Shown: positions 42,601 through 51,518 of the stretch, piece by piece
How the letters are laid out: every line of letters begins with the position of its first letter
How positions within the stretch are numbered: position 1 is the stretch's first letter
Assembly: GCA_910589415.1 (NCBI GenBank)
Contig: OU342633.1
Location: forward strand, 4,378,858 to 4,442,857
Length of the DNA: 64,000 nucleotides
Source of the DNA: Malachius bipustulatus
Taxonomy: Eukaryota > Arthropoda > Insecta > Coleoptera > Melyridae
Direction: 5' to 3'
The notes under the pieces: generated by a model
What the model was told of the DNA's origin: nothing
The model's input: the letters and a program-made list of their open reading frames with translations, nothing else
Database searches by the model: none
Translations under genes and position numbers: made by a program

Positions 42601-43488
42601 GATTTTTGTAGAACCTGGAATTTTAAACATGTTTGCTCCTCCCCAAATTATCCTTTATCTAATGGAATGGCAGAACGACATGTTCAAGTAACGAAAAACA
42701 TGTTGAAAAAGGTTTTTAATGAAAATAAAGATATAGAACTGGCGCTTTTGCAACTTAGAAATACCCCTGTTATAGGAAGTTATACTCCAGCTCAATTATT
42801 GATGTCGAGAACAACTAAAGCATTACTACCGATCCAACCAAATAATTTGAAGTATAAAAGAATTAATTTACGGAAAGTCTATGACCGAATTAAGTATAAT
42901 CAGTTACAACAAGCGAGTTATTATAATAGAGCAACCGGTGCAAAACAACTAAAGCCATTGCGCCAAGGTGATAAGGTGTTTATTCAACTGAAATTTAACG
43001 ACTGTTGGCGGCCAGGAGTGGTTCTTGAAAGACTAGGATTAAGACGATATAAGATTAAGTTAGGTACAGGTGCAGTATTGGTAAGAAATAGAAGGTTTTT
43101 GAAGCCGTGTTTTGGTAGTGACTCTGTTGTGCATGTTAAGCATTTCAATGATGTGTCAGATCATGACGAAGGGATTAACTCTAATGTAAGTGAATATTGT
43201 AGAGTAGAAAATGTACCAATCATTCAGAGTTTAAACAACTTGGTTAATTGTAAACTGGGACTATGCAGTGACAGTTCCAGTATGGTACAAACTCCCCCTT
43301 CCATTCCTAGTGACTGGGGAATAAATCAGGATAGTATAGAAATTGTTGAAGAAGGAGAGGAGTGTGAAAGGGTTAGTCAAGATAAGAAAGGTGATGTACA
43401 ATCTTTGAGAGTTTATCATACTAGAAGTAAGACAAAAAATGTAGATAGAGATGATCTGTTAAAATGTAGAAAGGGCTTGAAATTTTAG
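39700..43488 (+). CDS. Gypsy-2 Pol polyprotein (zinc knuckles, PR, RT, RNase H, IN)
   Basis: 1262 codons without interruption. Two zinc knuckles (CSRCGLKKHLVNQC and CLKCKKLNHFSSQC, about 87-123). Protease LDSGAMANILP (about 187). RT with LRLPFGLRCAPE and catalytic YIDD (about 468). RNase H SVDSSCLGLG and YAQIEKELLA. The integrase has a zinc-binding region (H-x-H near 845, CNLC near 873) and a D-D-E core: D in VVDFFSKF (about 914), D in ISDGGPQF (about 955), E in GMAERH (about 991). The ATG used lies in the gag remnant; the native start was the gag ATG upstream. There is no env-like ORF. Enzymatically this looks competent. Confidence 0.93.
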   Translation: MDEAIKICKVGETARFQNRVLGDNLLSNGSSAISGEVNVVRKVPEQKKIFRPAAGSTHDRRQGNTMVNHKKWPQWKSNKGKVIEYCSRCGLKKHLVNQCPAFNKVCLKCKKLNHFSSQCKSRQVNLLDRNDCDNFNLVDTDVNTLFIGLVDGKEHDTVDHGNQIIDHGNHAWLSQLEIQGKSFTFRLDSGAMANILPIRYFKQLRSPVPTIKQSNIKLKSYTGESLKVLGTCSLKCKHKGQVRIKDFFVVSTMTQALLGLSACVQLNLIKRVDTVNKDNRDNIDYEVKQIIINYADLFKGIGCMKQSYSIKLDTNAVPVIAPIRKVPIPIIPALKETLKELEQNKIIEKVDGPSDWVNPLVIVRKPNGKIRLCLDPWHLNKYIKREHITFPTFEEITSKFSGMNYFSKLDANNGFYMVPLDNESANLCVVGTPVGRYKFLRLPFGLRCAPEVFHARFQHIFELENVWVYIDDLVIATKTKEEHLKKIKEVFQKAKENGIKFNLNKCEFLKEEVNFMGHVITNQGFKIDYKKLKAVAEFPCPRDKKGVQRLLGMLSYLQKYLPNFATNTEPLRELIKKDNNFNWGKPQQVALEKIKNDIAGAPVLQFFDINKKTTLSVDSSCLGLGCCLLQNKVPCFYSSRALTPTERNYAQIEKELLAVVNGCIKFHSFIYGKKIEVETDCKSLLSIIKKPLNKCPARLQRLLLQLQKYDIDLKYVPGKQLVVADTLSRAYLEDKLDKCDIELGNELEAQVCLLESEINSTDEMMEKIKRETNEDEELAQLQEIIKTGWPNSNKKLNDKLKSYFKYKDELTLLNGLIMKSQAILIPTKLRKEILNKIHYNHQGINKTLKLANESVFWPNMNNEIKQVVETCNLCQKYGSNQRAEPLHSHQIYDIPWYKLGADIFEINNIKYLLVVDFFSKFIELTRLNNDATSQSIINSLKTIFARFGIPAVLISDGGPQFTSRLFRDFCRTWNFKHVCSSPNYPLSNGMAERHVQVTKNMLKKVFNENKDIELALLQLRNTPVIGSYTPAQLLMSRTTKALLPIQPNNLKYKRINLRKVYDRIKYNQLQQASYYNRATGAKQLKPLRQGDKVFIQLKFNDCWRPGVVLERLGLRRYKIKLGTGAVLVRNRRFLKPCFGSDSVVHVKHFNDVSDHDEGINSNVSEYCRVENVPIIQSLNNLVNCKLGLCSDSSSMVQTPPSIPSDWGINQDSIEIVEEGEECERVSQDKKGDVQSLRVYHTRSKTKNVDRDDLLKCRKGLKF

Positions 43489-43579
43489 GTTGATTTTTTA
43501 AAGTGTTGATGTGCAAGTGATTTGTGTGTTTTATTGTAATGTTGTACTGTGAAGTGGATTTTGTTTAAAAAGAGGGAAA

Positions 43580-43786
43580 TGTGAGATGTAATGAATAGTG
43601 GCAACTATGCCATCCCTCCCCGATCGCCGGGCAGGCGCGGGACTGCCATGTCATACATGACTTGGCCTCATTCTTGATGTTAATGTTGTACTGTTAGGAT
43701 GCAATAAATGTAATTGATCAAATGAGTTGTGTTTAATTAATAAGTATAGGCAGCCTACAAATGAAACAAAATGATAAAATAACACA
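43580..43786 (+). repeat. 3' LTR of Gypsy-2
   Basis: 207 bp, direct repeat of 39232-39438, followed by the duplication GCCAC. Confidence 0.94.
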
Positions 43787-43894
43787 GCCACAATTACAGC
43801 ATACACAAAATTTTGAGCCATAAATGGTAAAGCGAAAAAATTGGACGAGCAAAAAGGATTTTATATCGACTCTGTTATTTTGCGTACTTATGTG

Positions 43895-44119
43895 AAAATA
43901 AAAGATTTTAAAGGCCCATTAAGTTAACGGGCAGATTTCTGTGGCCTCTTCTGAAGAAGGTATCGAGTCTAAGTGGAATATTTTAATTAAAATTTATCTA
44001 TTCTTGACACGAAAGTAATTACAAAAACGTCAATAAAAGTAATTTGATGTCAATATTAGCTTCATAAACGAGCACAGAAATCTGCCCGTTAGCCTAATGA
44101 CCCTTTATAATATTGGCTG
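43895..44119. mobile_element. Short relative of the Harbinger-type elements
   Basis: The right end, CCTTTATAATATTGGCTG then TTA, is the same as in elements A2 and B. The left end mirrors it loosely (AAAGGCCCATTAAGTTAACG), and both sides share ACGGGCAGATTTCTGTG in inverted orientation. At about 225 bp it is much shorter than the 1.45-kb copies. Confidence 0.65.
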
Positions 44120-44309
44120 TTAATCTTTTTTTTTTTAATGATAATCAATAGAAATAAAATGAAGGAAGAAGTTTGTTGAATTGTTGTTTGTTATAATATC
44201 AAAGTTCTTTGGTTTAAAATCCTTTGTAGCACTCCAATTTTTCTACTCGACCTATTGTTGTATTAAATGTTAAATGTATGATTACAGACACGATACACAT
44301 ATACACGGT

Positions 44310-44405
44310 ATGCCGATAGACGATGACGCGCAGGCTGCGTTCCGGTCTTGTGACGTCACGTGGATCAGATATTACACATGAGATTGCTCATATCTATTTT
44401 ATTGT
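44310..44405. repeat. Inverted repeat partner of 38233-38332
   Basis: This carries GCGCAGGCTGCGTTCCGGTC, TGACGTCAC and CATGAGATTGCTCATATC, the mirror of the segment at 38.2 kb. Confidence 0.65.
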
Positions 44406-44558
44406 TGGAAATAAGTAAATAATTTTTTGTACACATTGCTTTTATGGCTATTTCTGATATTCGGTTAAAGGTGAAGGTGGAGATTTATGCTATATTTAAT
44501 CATAATCATAGGTTAATTATTTAAAAGGGAATATTTTAAAGAAATATAGGATATAAAT

Positions 44559-44736
44559 ATGGTGTCCCAGCTTATTCGAAGCGGTCTCTGTAGGCGAAAC
44601 GATAAATTTTGAATTTTGCAAATTCAAGCACAGAATCACAATGGCCATAATTTAAAATTATTTTGGAGCATACAGAGTGTCTCATATGACAGTGGCATAT
44701 CAAAGTTATGTTTTTTTTTTTAATGGAATGCTCCTA
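44559..44736 (+). mobile_element. Foldback fragment, GGTGTCCCAGCTTATTCGA end
   Basis: The left terminus is of the 26244/27903 family. It is cut at 44736 by an element starting CCCAGCAAACA. Confidence 0.6.
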
Positions 44737-44930
44737 CCCAGCAAACATTCTGTGACATGTTACATGTTGTGCATATCGCCTCTGAGTGCGAAAAGGATGT
44801 CTCTTGTCTACGTGCATCTGATGTGTCTGACACATCCTCTTGAGACATATTTGGCGTTGTAATAGTAGCACCAGTACAACACATCTCGGCGATGTCTCCC
44901 GCACACTATAACGAGGCATACCTTTGTCCT
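44737..44930 (+). mobile_element. Element terminus CCCAGCAAACA with ATGTCTC-type repeats
   Basis: The break in the foldback sequence falls exactly after CTCCTA, so the insertion again follows TA. Short words GTGACATGT, GATGTCTC, GAGACAT and GACACATCC recur in the first 180 bp, as in the two CCCA...CAGCA elements. The right end was not found. Confidence 0.45.
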
Positions 44931-45923
44931 TTGTGTTTTATGTGGTAACTGGCGTCAGACCACTCACAACTCACAGCCAGTGTATGTCGTTTATGTCTCT
45001 GTGTCAGTGTTCCAAGTTTGAGAGTTCCTGTATTCTAATCAGCTAAATTTTATCCAAGTTTCACCGATCAAATATCAGAATAACACCATCTAAAAGTAAT
45101 TTGTGTGTTAATTCGCGCATGTTTTCACTAAGTGACTGTTAGCAGTGTTAGCTGTGTTATTATTTTTTTCTTCAATAGCAAGTAAAGACAGAAGATATTT
45201 TAATTTAATTTCCTCTTCCCGTCTGTTAAGGTAAGTTTTGTTATATCTGTAATTTTATTGATGGACTTTTACTTAAGACAATTTATTTACAGGGTAAATA
45301 TACATGATGGCCAATAACTAACCGCCCCAAATACTACCTACCTGTGTAGGTACCTACGATTTGGTTTTATTGAATTTTTGAAGATGTTTGCTGTGCAGTA
45401 TTCTTGGCTGATACAAAGAAATAACACTGTGTAATAGTACCACATTGATTGGCACAGATATAAAAGGTATGTGAACAATCTATCCTTTTTTGAGTTTTCA
45501 AAATTTGCATTTTCAAAGAAATTACATATTTGCAAATGATTTTTTCAAATAGTTAAGTTCTAGAGATAAAATTTGAAAATTTTGTGTGATTTCCAGGTTA
45601 AAAAACTGTTTTTTTTTTTAATTCACGTTTCCTACATTAAACAAGTTGGTTTGAGTAAGAATAGAATTATCAAAAACAAATATAGGGCGTTCTTAAGTAA
45701 AAACTTCAGCTTTGATAGAAAATTTTTAATTGTGTAGTAAATCCAAAATGGTTTTAAATTGTAGGTATTACGACCCTGATGTATATATTTGCAGGAATAA
45801 ACTTTTTTTTATGAAAATTCACTCGGTGCAGGTTGCCTAATATCAAACATGAAGAAATTATTCTTTACTTATTATAATTATTAATAACTGTCTGTACTCT
45901 CGTTTTTTTTTTCGTAGAATATT
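44931..45923. other. No gene seen
   Basis: AT-rich sequence. A potential splice donor and pyrimidine tracts occur, but no coherent coding. The right edge holds the Copia-2 target duplication GTTTC (45924-45928). Confidence 0.45.
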
Positions 45924-45928
45924 GTTTC

Positions 45929-46197
45929 TGATGAATTCTTTAATAATTACACATCAATCTGAAGAATAATAACTGTTTATTTATAATAAAAATAAAGTAA
46001 CAAAGTATACAATCATCTCAATTCTCGACCATAGAATCAACGGCCATCTTGATTTCTATTATAACCAAATACACTCTTCTTTTTTTTAATTCTAGTGACT
46101 ACTTACTACCAACTGAACATAATAAACAAACCTAACAAAAATGAATTCCCATTCATAATACATTGTAACTTAAATATTTGAAAATAAAAAAACAACA
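45929..46197 (-). repeat. 3' LTR of Copia-2
   Basis: 269 bp, seen as identical to 50583-50851. The minus-strand reading starts TGTTGTTTTTT and ends GAATTCATCA. Confidence 0.95.
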
Positions 46198-46222
46198 TTC
46201 CCCCCATTTTAAATATTAAAGT

Positions 46223-49200
46223 TCAATCATCATCATCAATAACACTTTCTTTTATCCCGGAATCAACTCTACATTTATTTAAGACTCCTTTAGTGACTGG
46301 CTTTGTTAAAAAATCAGCGATCATCTCCTTCGTTTCCACGTACTCAATTTTTATGTTGTTTCTTTCAACTTCATCTCGAATAAATAAATATTTTCTTTGA
46401 ATATGCTTTGTTCTGGAGTGGAACATGTTATTTGCCATCATTTTTATTGCCGCTTGATTATCGCACTTTAAAACAAGATGTCTTCCCAAATATTTCTCTT
46501 GCTTCAGTTCTGCAAACAGTTTTTTCAGCCATAGACATTCCTTCACTGCATCCGTCATTGATATGAATTCACTTTCACAAGTGCTGAGTGCTACAACTGC
46601 CTGTTTCTTACATTGCCATGTTATTGCGGCTCCTGCTAATAAGAATATATAACCTGAAAAACTTTTTGCATCTTCTGCATTATTCCAGCTGGAATCACTA
46701 TAGCCAGTTATTAGTTTTGACCCCTTCTCATATTTTATTCCCAGGCTCTGAGTTTGTTTGAGATATCTTAATATAAACTTTGCCTGCCTCCAATGTTTTT
46801 CTTTGAAATTATTATTAAATTGACTCAGATATGTTACAGCGAATGTGATGTCAGGCCTTGTGCCTTGTGACAGATACATCAAACTTCCAATTAATTTTTG
46901 ATAAGGATACTGTTTTGTATTTTCTTCATCATTTTCGGTATCAAATTCTTCGACATAAGATTCCATTGACGTATTTGCCCCTTTACAATCTTCCATATAA
47001 AATCTTCGTAGTATTTTGTTTATATATTTCTGCTGTGTAATAAATAGAGTTCCTTCTTGTTTGTTTCGTTCAATTTCCCATCCCAGTAGATATTTTGCCT
47101 CTCCCATTGACTTGACTTCAAATGTTTCGTTTAATGATCTAATTACAATATCAACTTGTCTTCTTGAATTAGCAGCAATTAAAATGTCATCCACATAAAG
47201 GCATAAAACAATATAATTGCTCTCATCTGTATACAAGAACACACATGGTTCAGAATATAATTCTATAAATCCGATAGTTTTTAATTTTTCTCTAATAGTA
47301 CTGTACCAGGTTTTACCACTTTGTTTTAAGCCATATAAGCCCTTTTCCAGTTTACAGACTTTGGTTTTTCGGTCGCCAAATATTCCGTCTGGGATTTCCA
47401 TATATATTTCTTCTTGCAGTTTTCCGTTTAAATAGGCTGTTGTTACATCATATTGGTATAAATCAAGCTCTTCTTCTACTGCCAATGCTATGACTGCACG
47501 TAATGTGTTTAACCTCAAAACTGGTGAAAAAACTTCGTCATAATTTTCTCCTTTTATTTGATTGAATCCCCGAGCTACTAATCTCGCTTTAAACTTATTC
47601 GAACCAAAATTGTCTTTTATTTTAAATACCCATTTTGAATCAATTATATTCTTATTATTTGGTCTATCAACAATTTTCCAAGTTTTGTTGTCTTCGTGTG
47701 ATTTTACTTCATTATTAATTGCAATTTTCCATTGTTCTTTATTTATTGATTCCAGAGCTTCGTTATATGTACTAGGAATGTCTTCTTCTGCTACCAAATT
47801 GACATTCCCCCTTTTTTGTTGAATTCTGTTTGATCTTCGAGTAAGTGTCGAACTTGGTTCTGGATTAATATCACTGACTTCATAAGTAGGGTCTTGACTA
47901 CTTGTGTCTTTTGCACCGTCATCTATTTCAGAGCAACTTGAGTCATTATCTTTGTATTCTTCACGTCTATCGTTATCATTGTTTACTTCATTGTTTTCAT
48001 ATTCCACATCTCTTTCATTATAATTTTCCGCTTCATTATTTTCTTGGTCTTCGTCGTTGAATTCAGTGATAAGTTCAATATTTCGATCTTCAACTTCATT
48101 ACACTCACTTTGTTCTGGATATATCGGTATATATTGTACAATTTGTTCGTCTTCATTATTTTTAACATTTTGGAATAGAATCGGTGCACCTTTTTGGTTT
48201 TCAATTATCTTGACATCTCTAACAATAATTACTGTTTCTCGCTCTTCACTGTATACTCTATAATGTTTTGAAGTATGGTCATAACCTACAAATATTGCTT
48301 TTCTTGATACTGGATCAAATTTTCTTTGACTTTGTTTTTCGATCAAATAATAAGCCAAAAAACCAAATATCTTCAGATTCTCTACGTTTGGTTTCTTTTT
48401 TGAAAAACTTTCTTCTGGAGTTTTTTCTATCTTTTTCATAAATGTCCTGTTCTTCAGATATACTGCATGATAGGCTGCTTCAGCCCAAAACTTTTGTGGC
48501 AATTTGGAATCTATTAACATACACCTTACCATCTGAATTAAGGTTCTGTTAGTTCTTTCGGCGACGCCATTTTCTTCTGGATTGTATGGCACTGTTCTTT
48601 CGTGCTTTATTCCACAATTTCTTAAATAGTTACCAAACTTTGTGTTCACAAACTCACCTCCATTGTCACTTCTAATTCGCTTGATTTTTCTCCCGGTTTG
48701 GTTTTCTACTTCTGATTTAAAAATTTTAAACTTGTCGAAAACTTCATCTTTTGTTTTCAAAAAATATATAAAAATCTTTCTTGTATAATCATCAACCAGA
48801 ACATACATGTACTTTGATTGAGCAATTGACAGTGTTTTCATTGGTCCACATAAATCCATGTGCACTAGTTGCAAAACATCAGTGGTAGTTATTGTATCAT
48901 GTGTGACAAATGGTTTTCTAGTTGCTTTTCCCTGTATGCAATCGGTGCATGTAAACTCATTATCAACAAATTTTAACCCTTTAACCATGTCTTGTGATTT
49001 CATTTTATTTAGAGTGGACATACTTTGATGGCCAAATCTTCTGTGCCAAGTTTGCGCACTGATCTCTTGTACTTTATTAACAATTACCTCCGTTTTTGAA
49101 TTAACTGCTAGGGTTATATTTGCTTCATATAAATTATTTATTCTTGTCCCAGTTAACATCAAATCATTACTTTTACTTCTTATTTTACAAGTACCATTTT

Positions 49201-50377
49201 CAAATGAAGTTATGAATTTTTTCTTCTCAAAAACACTCACAGACAATAAGTTCTCTCGTATTTCAGGAACATATAATACATCTGATATTTTTAAATATTG
49301 GTATTTGCAATTTTCATCGGTTGTTTCTACTCTTATTGTTCCCATTCCTTTTACTTTGATGAAGCTTCCATCAGGCAACTTCACTTCATCAATATAACTT
49401 TCTATTAAATTTATGAATGCCGACTTATTGTGGGTCATATGGCTTGTAGCCCCAGAGTCAATGTACCAACTATTTGACTTCGAATTGGTATCAGTGATTT
49501 TCATTGCACTTTCATAACTCCCACAAGTTGCACTGTTTACTCTTTCTTCTCTCTCTTCACTTCCTCGATATCTGTTTTCACTTCTTTCGTACTGACGATC
49601 ATTTGTATTTCTGTTAAAACTTTGCGGTGAACGATCAGCTCGCTTATAACAATTTCTGGCAAAATGTCCTGTTTTATTACATACCCAACAATTAATATCT
49701 CTAATACATCTTTGTGTCCTTTTCTGATTCTCTTTCGCAGCTAAATTTGCAGCTTCCAGTTTTTCTTCAATTTCTAGTAAGGATAATTCATCCTCTTGTG
49801 CTTTTAATCCGCTTCGAAATCCTTCCATTGTCATTTTTTCTAGACCAGCTGATTTCATTTGCAGCCTTACAATATTATATTGTTTCGGTAAACCATTCAA
49901 CATAAGTCCAAAGTACTCTTCGTCTTCGATTATTGATCCACACTGAGCTAATTGATCTCGAATATATTGACCTCTGGCTAGAAACTGTTCTAGATTTTCT
50001 TCTTCCTTTTTCTTTATCGTGCTCAGATCCAATCTTAAATTGACACGGCGAGAGGAAACTTTTCCTTCATGAATTTGTTGCAACTTCAACCACATTTCCC
50101 TTGCTTCATCTATATTTATGACTTGCTGGCCTTGGCTAGGATCTAATGATGTCAATATTATTGATGCTGCTACAGCGCTTTTTTCTTCATAAGTTGATAT
50201 TAATTTCAGCTGCGCTGTTTTTTCATCAACTGTTGCATTCGCATTCGGCCGCTCAGGTTTTTCTTCTTCAATAGAAAACCATACCCTCTTTGCTTTCAAC
50301 AATAATTTTACTTGATGCTTCCATAATTGATAATTCCCATCATTTAATTTTGTGAGACTCACTGGTAAACCATCCAT
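46223..50377 (-). CDS. Copia-2 Gag-Pol polyprotein
   Basis: 1384 codons with every copia domain in order. The gag opens MDGLPVSLTKLNDGNYQLW, the usual LNxxNYxLW block. A CCHC knuckle CWVCNKTGHFARNC lies near residue 240. Protease YIDSGATSHM (about 315). A pre-integrase zinc region (WHRRFGHQS, then CTDCIQGKATRKPF). The integrase core has D in LVDDYTRK, D in RSDNGGEF and E in NGVAERTNR. RT has YDVTTAYLNG and catalytic YVDDILIA. RNase H has GYSDSSWNN, VALSTCESEF and CDNQAAIKM, ending ADFLTKPV. The length is usual for copia. The ATG at 50377 follows the primer-binding site and leader. No frameshift or stop is seen, so it is probably translated as one polyprotein. Confidence 0.95.
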   Translation of the reverse strand: MDGLPVSLTKLNDGNYQLWKHQVKLLLKAKRVWFSIEEEKPERPNANATVDEKTAQLKLISTYEEKSAVAASIILTSLDPSQGQQVINIDEAREMWLKLQQIHEGKVSSRRVNLRLDLSTIKKKEEENLEQFLARGQYIRDQLAQCGSIIEDEEYFGLMLNGLPKQYNIVRLQMKSAGLEKMTMEGFRSGLKAQEDELSLLEIEEKLEAANLAAKENQKRTQRCIRDINCWVCNKTGHFARNCYKRADRSPQSFNRNTNDRQYERSENRYRGSEEREERVNSATCGSYESAMKITDTNSKSNSWYIDSGATSHMTHNKSAFINLIESYIDEVKLPDGSFIKVKGMGTIRVETTDENCKYQYLKISDVLYVPEIRENLLSVSVFEKKKFITSFENGTCKIRSKSNDLMLTGTRINNLYEANITLAVNSKTEVIVNKVQEISAQTWHRRFGHQSMSTLNKMKSQDMVKGLKFVDNEFTCTDCIQGKATRKPFVTHDTITTTDVLQLVHMDLCGPMKTLSIAQSKYMYVLVDDYTRKIFIYFLKTKDEVFDKFKIFKSEVENQTGRKIKRIRSDNGGEFVNTKFGNYLRNCGIKHERTVPYNPEENGVAERTNRTLIQMVRCMLIDSKLPQKFWAEAAYHAVYLKNRTFMKKIEKTPEESFSKKKPNVENLKIFGFLAYYLIEKQSQRKFDPVSRKAIFVGYDHTSKHYRVYSEERETVIIVRDVKIIENQKGAPILFQNVKNNEDEQIVQYIPIYPEQSECNEVEDRNIELITEFNDEDQENNEAENYNERDVEYENNEVNNDNDRREEYKDNDSSCSEIDDGAKDTSSQDPTYEVSDINPEPSSTLTRRSNRIQQKRGNVNLVAEEDIPSTYNEALESINKEQWKIAINNEVKSHEDNKTWKIVDRPNNKNIIDSKWVFKIKDNFGSNKFKARLVARGFNQIKGENYDEVFSPVLRLNTLRAVIALAVEEELDLYQYDVTTAYLNGKLQEEIYMEIPDGIFGDRKTKVCKLEKGLYGLKQSGKTWYSTIREKLKTIGFIELYSEPCVFLYTDESNYIVLCLYVDDILIAANSRRQVDIVIRSLNETFEVKSMGEAKYLLGWEIERNKQEGTLFITQQKYINKILRRFYMEDCKGANTSMESYVEEFDTENDEENTKQYPYQKLIGSLMYLSQGTRPDITFAVTYLSQFNNNFKEKHWRQAKFILRYLKQTQSLGIKYEKGSKLITGYSDSSWNNAEDAKSFSGYIFLLAGAAITWQCKKQAVVALSTCESEFISMTDAVKECLWLKKLFAELKQEKYLGRHLVLKCDNQAAIKMMANNMFHSRTKHIQRKYLFIRDEVERNNIKIEYVETKEMIADFLTKPVTKGVLNKCRVDSGIKESVIDDDD

Positions 50378-50582
50378 AGTTACTTTATTTTCTTCTCCAA
50401 TTTTTAATCACAAAATGAACTTCTTGTAATTTTCTTTCTCGAAAGCAACACCTTGTCTCGTATTCTTTCCCACTCAAAGAAAACTACTTTTCTTTGCCTA
50501 CTCGCAATGTTATCTCGTTCAGATTGATATACCTAATTTTGTCACAAACTACTTGCGATTTTGCATGCCTGGACCCATAACC

Positions 50583-50851
50583 TGATGAATTCTTTAATAA
50601 TTACACATCAATCTGAAGAATAATAACTGTTTATTTATAATAAAAATAAAGTAACAAAGTATACAATCATCTCAATTCTCGACCATAGAATCAACGGCCA
50701 TCTTGATTTCTATTATAACCAAATACACTCTTCTTTTTTTTAATTCTAGTGACTACTTACTACCAACTGAACATAATAAACAAACCTAACAAAAATGAAT
50801 TCCCATTCATAATACATTGTAACTTAAATATTTGAAAATAAAAAAACAACA
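50583..50851 (-). repeat. 5' LTR of Copia-2
   Basis: 269 bp, seen as identical to 45929-46197, followed by GTTTC. Confidence 0.95.
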
Positions 50852-50897
50852 GTTTCATTCAGTGTTTTTGTATTTTGGGTGCTTGTATTCTTTAAGT

Positions 50898-51222
50898 TGA
50901 TTTTTTTTTCTTCTAAATTTATCTGGGGTTAGGTTCTTCGATAAAAATATTATTTTTCCAAAAGATTTTTATAAAAAATTGAGACGTTTTGGGGCCGATT
51001 ATTGGTTCCTTGTTCACTCATAAAATGTATAAAAATGTAAAAAACTTAAAAATAATACTTTAAAAAAGTATAATCATTACAATAAAATTGATCGTAAAAT
51101 ACCTTTTATAATTATTTTAATTTTAATATATTTTTTTTAATTATTTTTTTTTAATCTTTTGAAAAAAATAATATTTTTATCGAAGAGCTTTGAACCCAAA
51201 TAAATTAGAAAACAAAAATTCA
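50898..51222. mobile_element. AT-rich hairpin element between Copia-2 and Copia-3
   Basis: CTTCGATAAAAATATTATTT near 50936 is mirrored by AAATAATATTTTTATCGAAG near 51164-51186. The match continues outward to the TTCTAAATTTATCTGGGGTT side. The interior is extremely AT-rich. Confidence 0.65.
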
Positions 51223-51232
51223 ACATAAAAAG

Positions 51233-51425
51233 TGTTAAAAAGGTAACTGGATTAATTCAATTAAAGATACGCTTGTTCTTCAGCCATAATAATTTTATTA
51301 TTCTTTGATACACTTTACACCATTGTCAGCGTCCAACAACCGGAGCTCAACTTAACTTAACGTATATTGACAATAGTGAGTGACATATAAATGTCATGAC
51401 AAAATGTCATGAACTCAATCCAACA
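51233..51425 (-). repeat. 3' LTR of Copia-3
   Basis: 193 bp, seen as identical to 56337-56529. The minus-strand reading starts TGTTGGATTGAG and ends TTTTTAACA. Confidence 0.94.
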
Positions 51426-51518
51426 CCCCCACTAGTTTATGACATTTTTATACGACTTACTAAATTAATAACAAAAGTAAACAAACCTATAAAATAAATA
51501 TAACAGTACTTCTCAATA

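Larger units (their letters stand above)
39232..43786 (+). mobile_element. Gypsy-2, Ty3/gypsy retrotransposon with deleted gag
   Basis: LTRs of 207 bp (39232-39438 and 43580-43786) differ at one site seen (TATTGG against TATAGG). A perfect target duplication, GCCAC, lies at 39227-39231 and 43787-43791. The primer-binding site TGGCGCAGTC starts at 39439. The polypurine tract AAAAAGAGGGAAA lies just before 43580. pol is intact, but most of the gag body is missing, so the copy is probably not self-sufficient. Confidence 0.95.
45929..50851 (-). mobile_element. Copia-2, complete and apparently intact Ty1/copia retrotransposon
   Basis: LTRs of 269 bp (45929-46197 and 50583-50851) show no difference by eye. 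A perfect target duplication, GTTTC, lies at 45924-45928 and 50852-50856. The primer-binding site beside the 5' LTR (GGTTATGGGTCCAGGC) is the copia initiator-tRNA-Met half type. A polypurine tract (AAATGGGGGGAA) precedes the 3' LTR. One uninterrupted ORF and no nested insertions: the best candidate here for a functional element. Confidence 0.96.

Noticed and set aside
43488..43580. env-like gene in the gypsy elements
   Set aside because: No ORF with a signal peptide or membrane segment lies between pol and the 3' LTR in Gypsy-1, Gypsy-2 or Gypsy-3.
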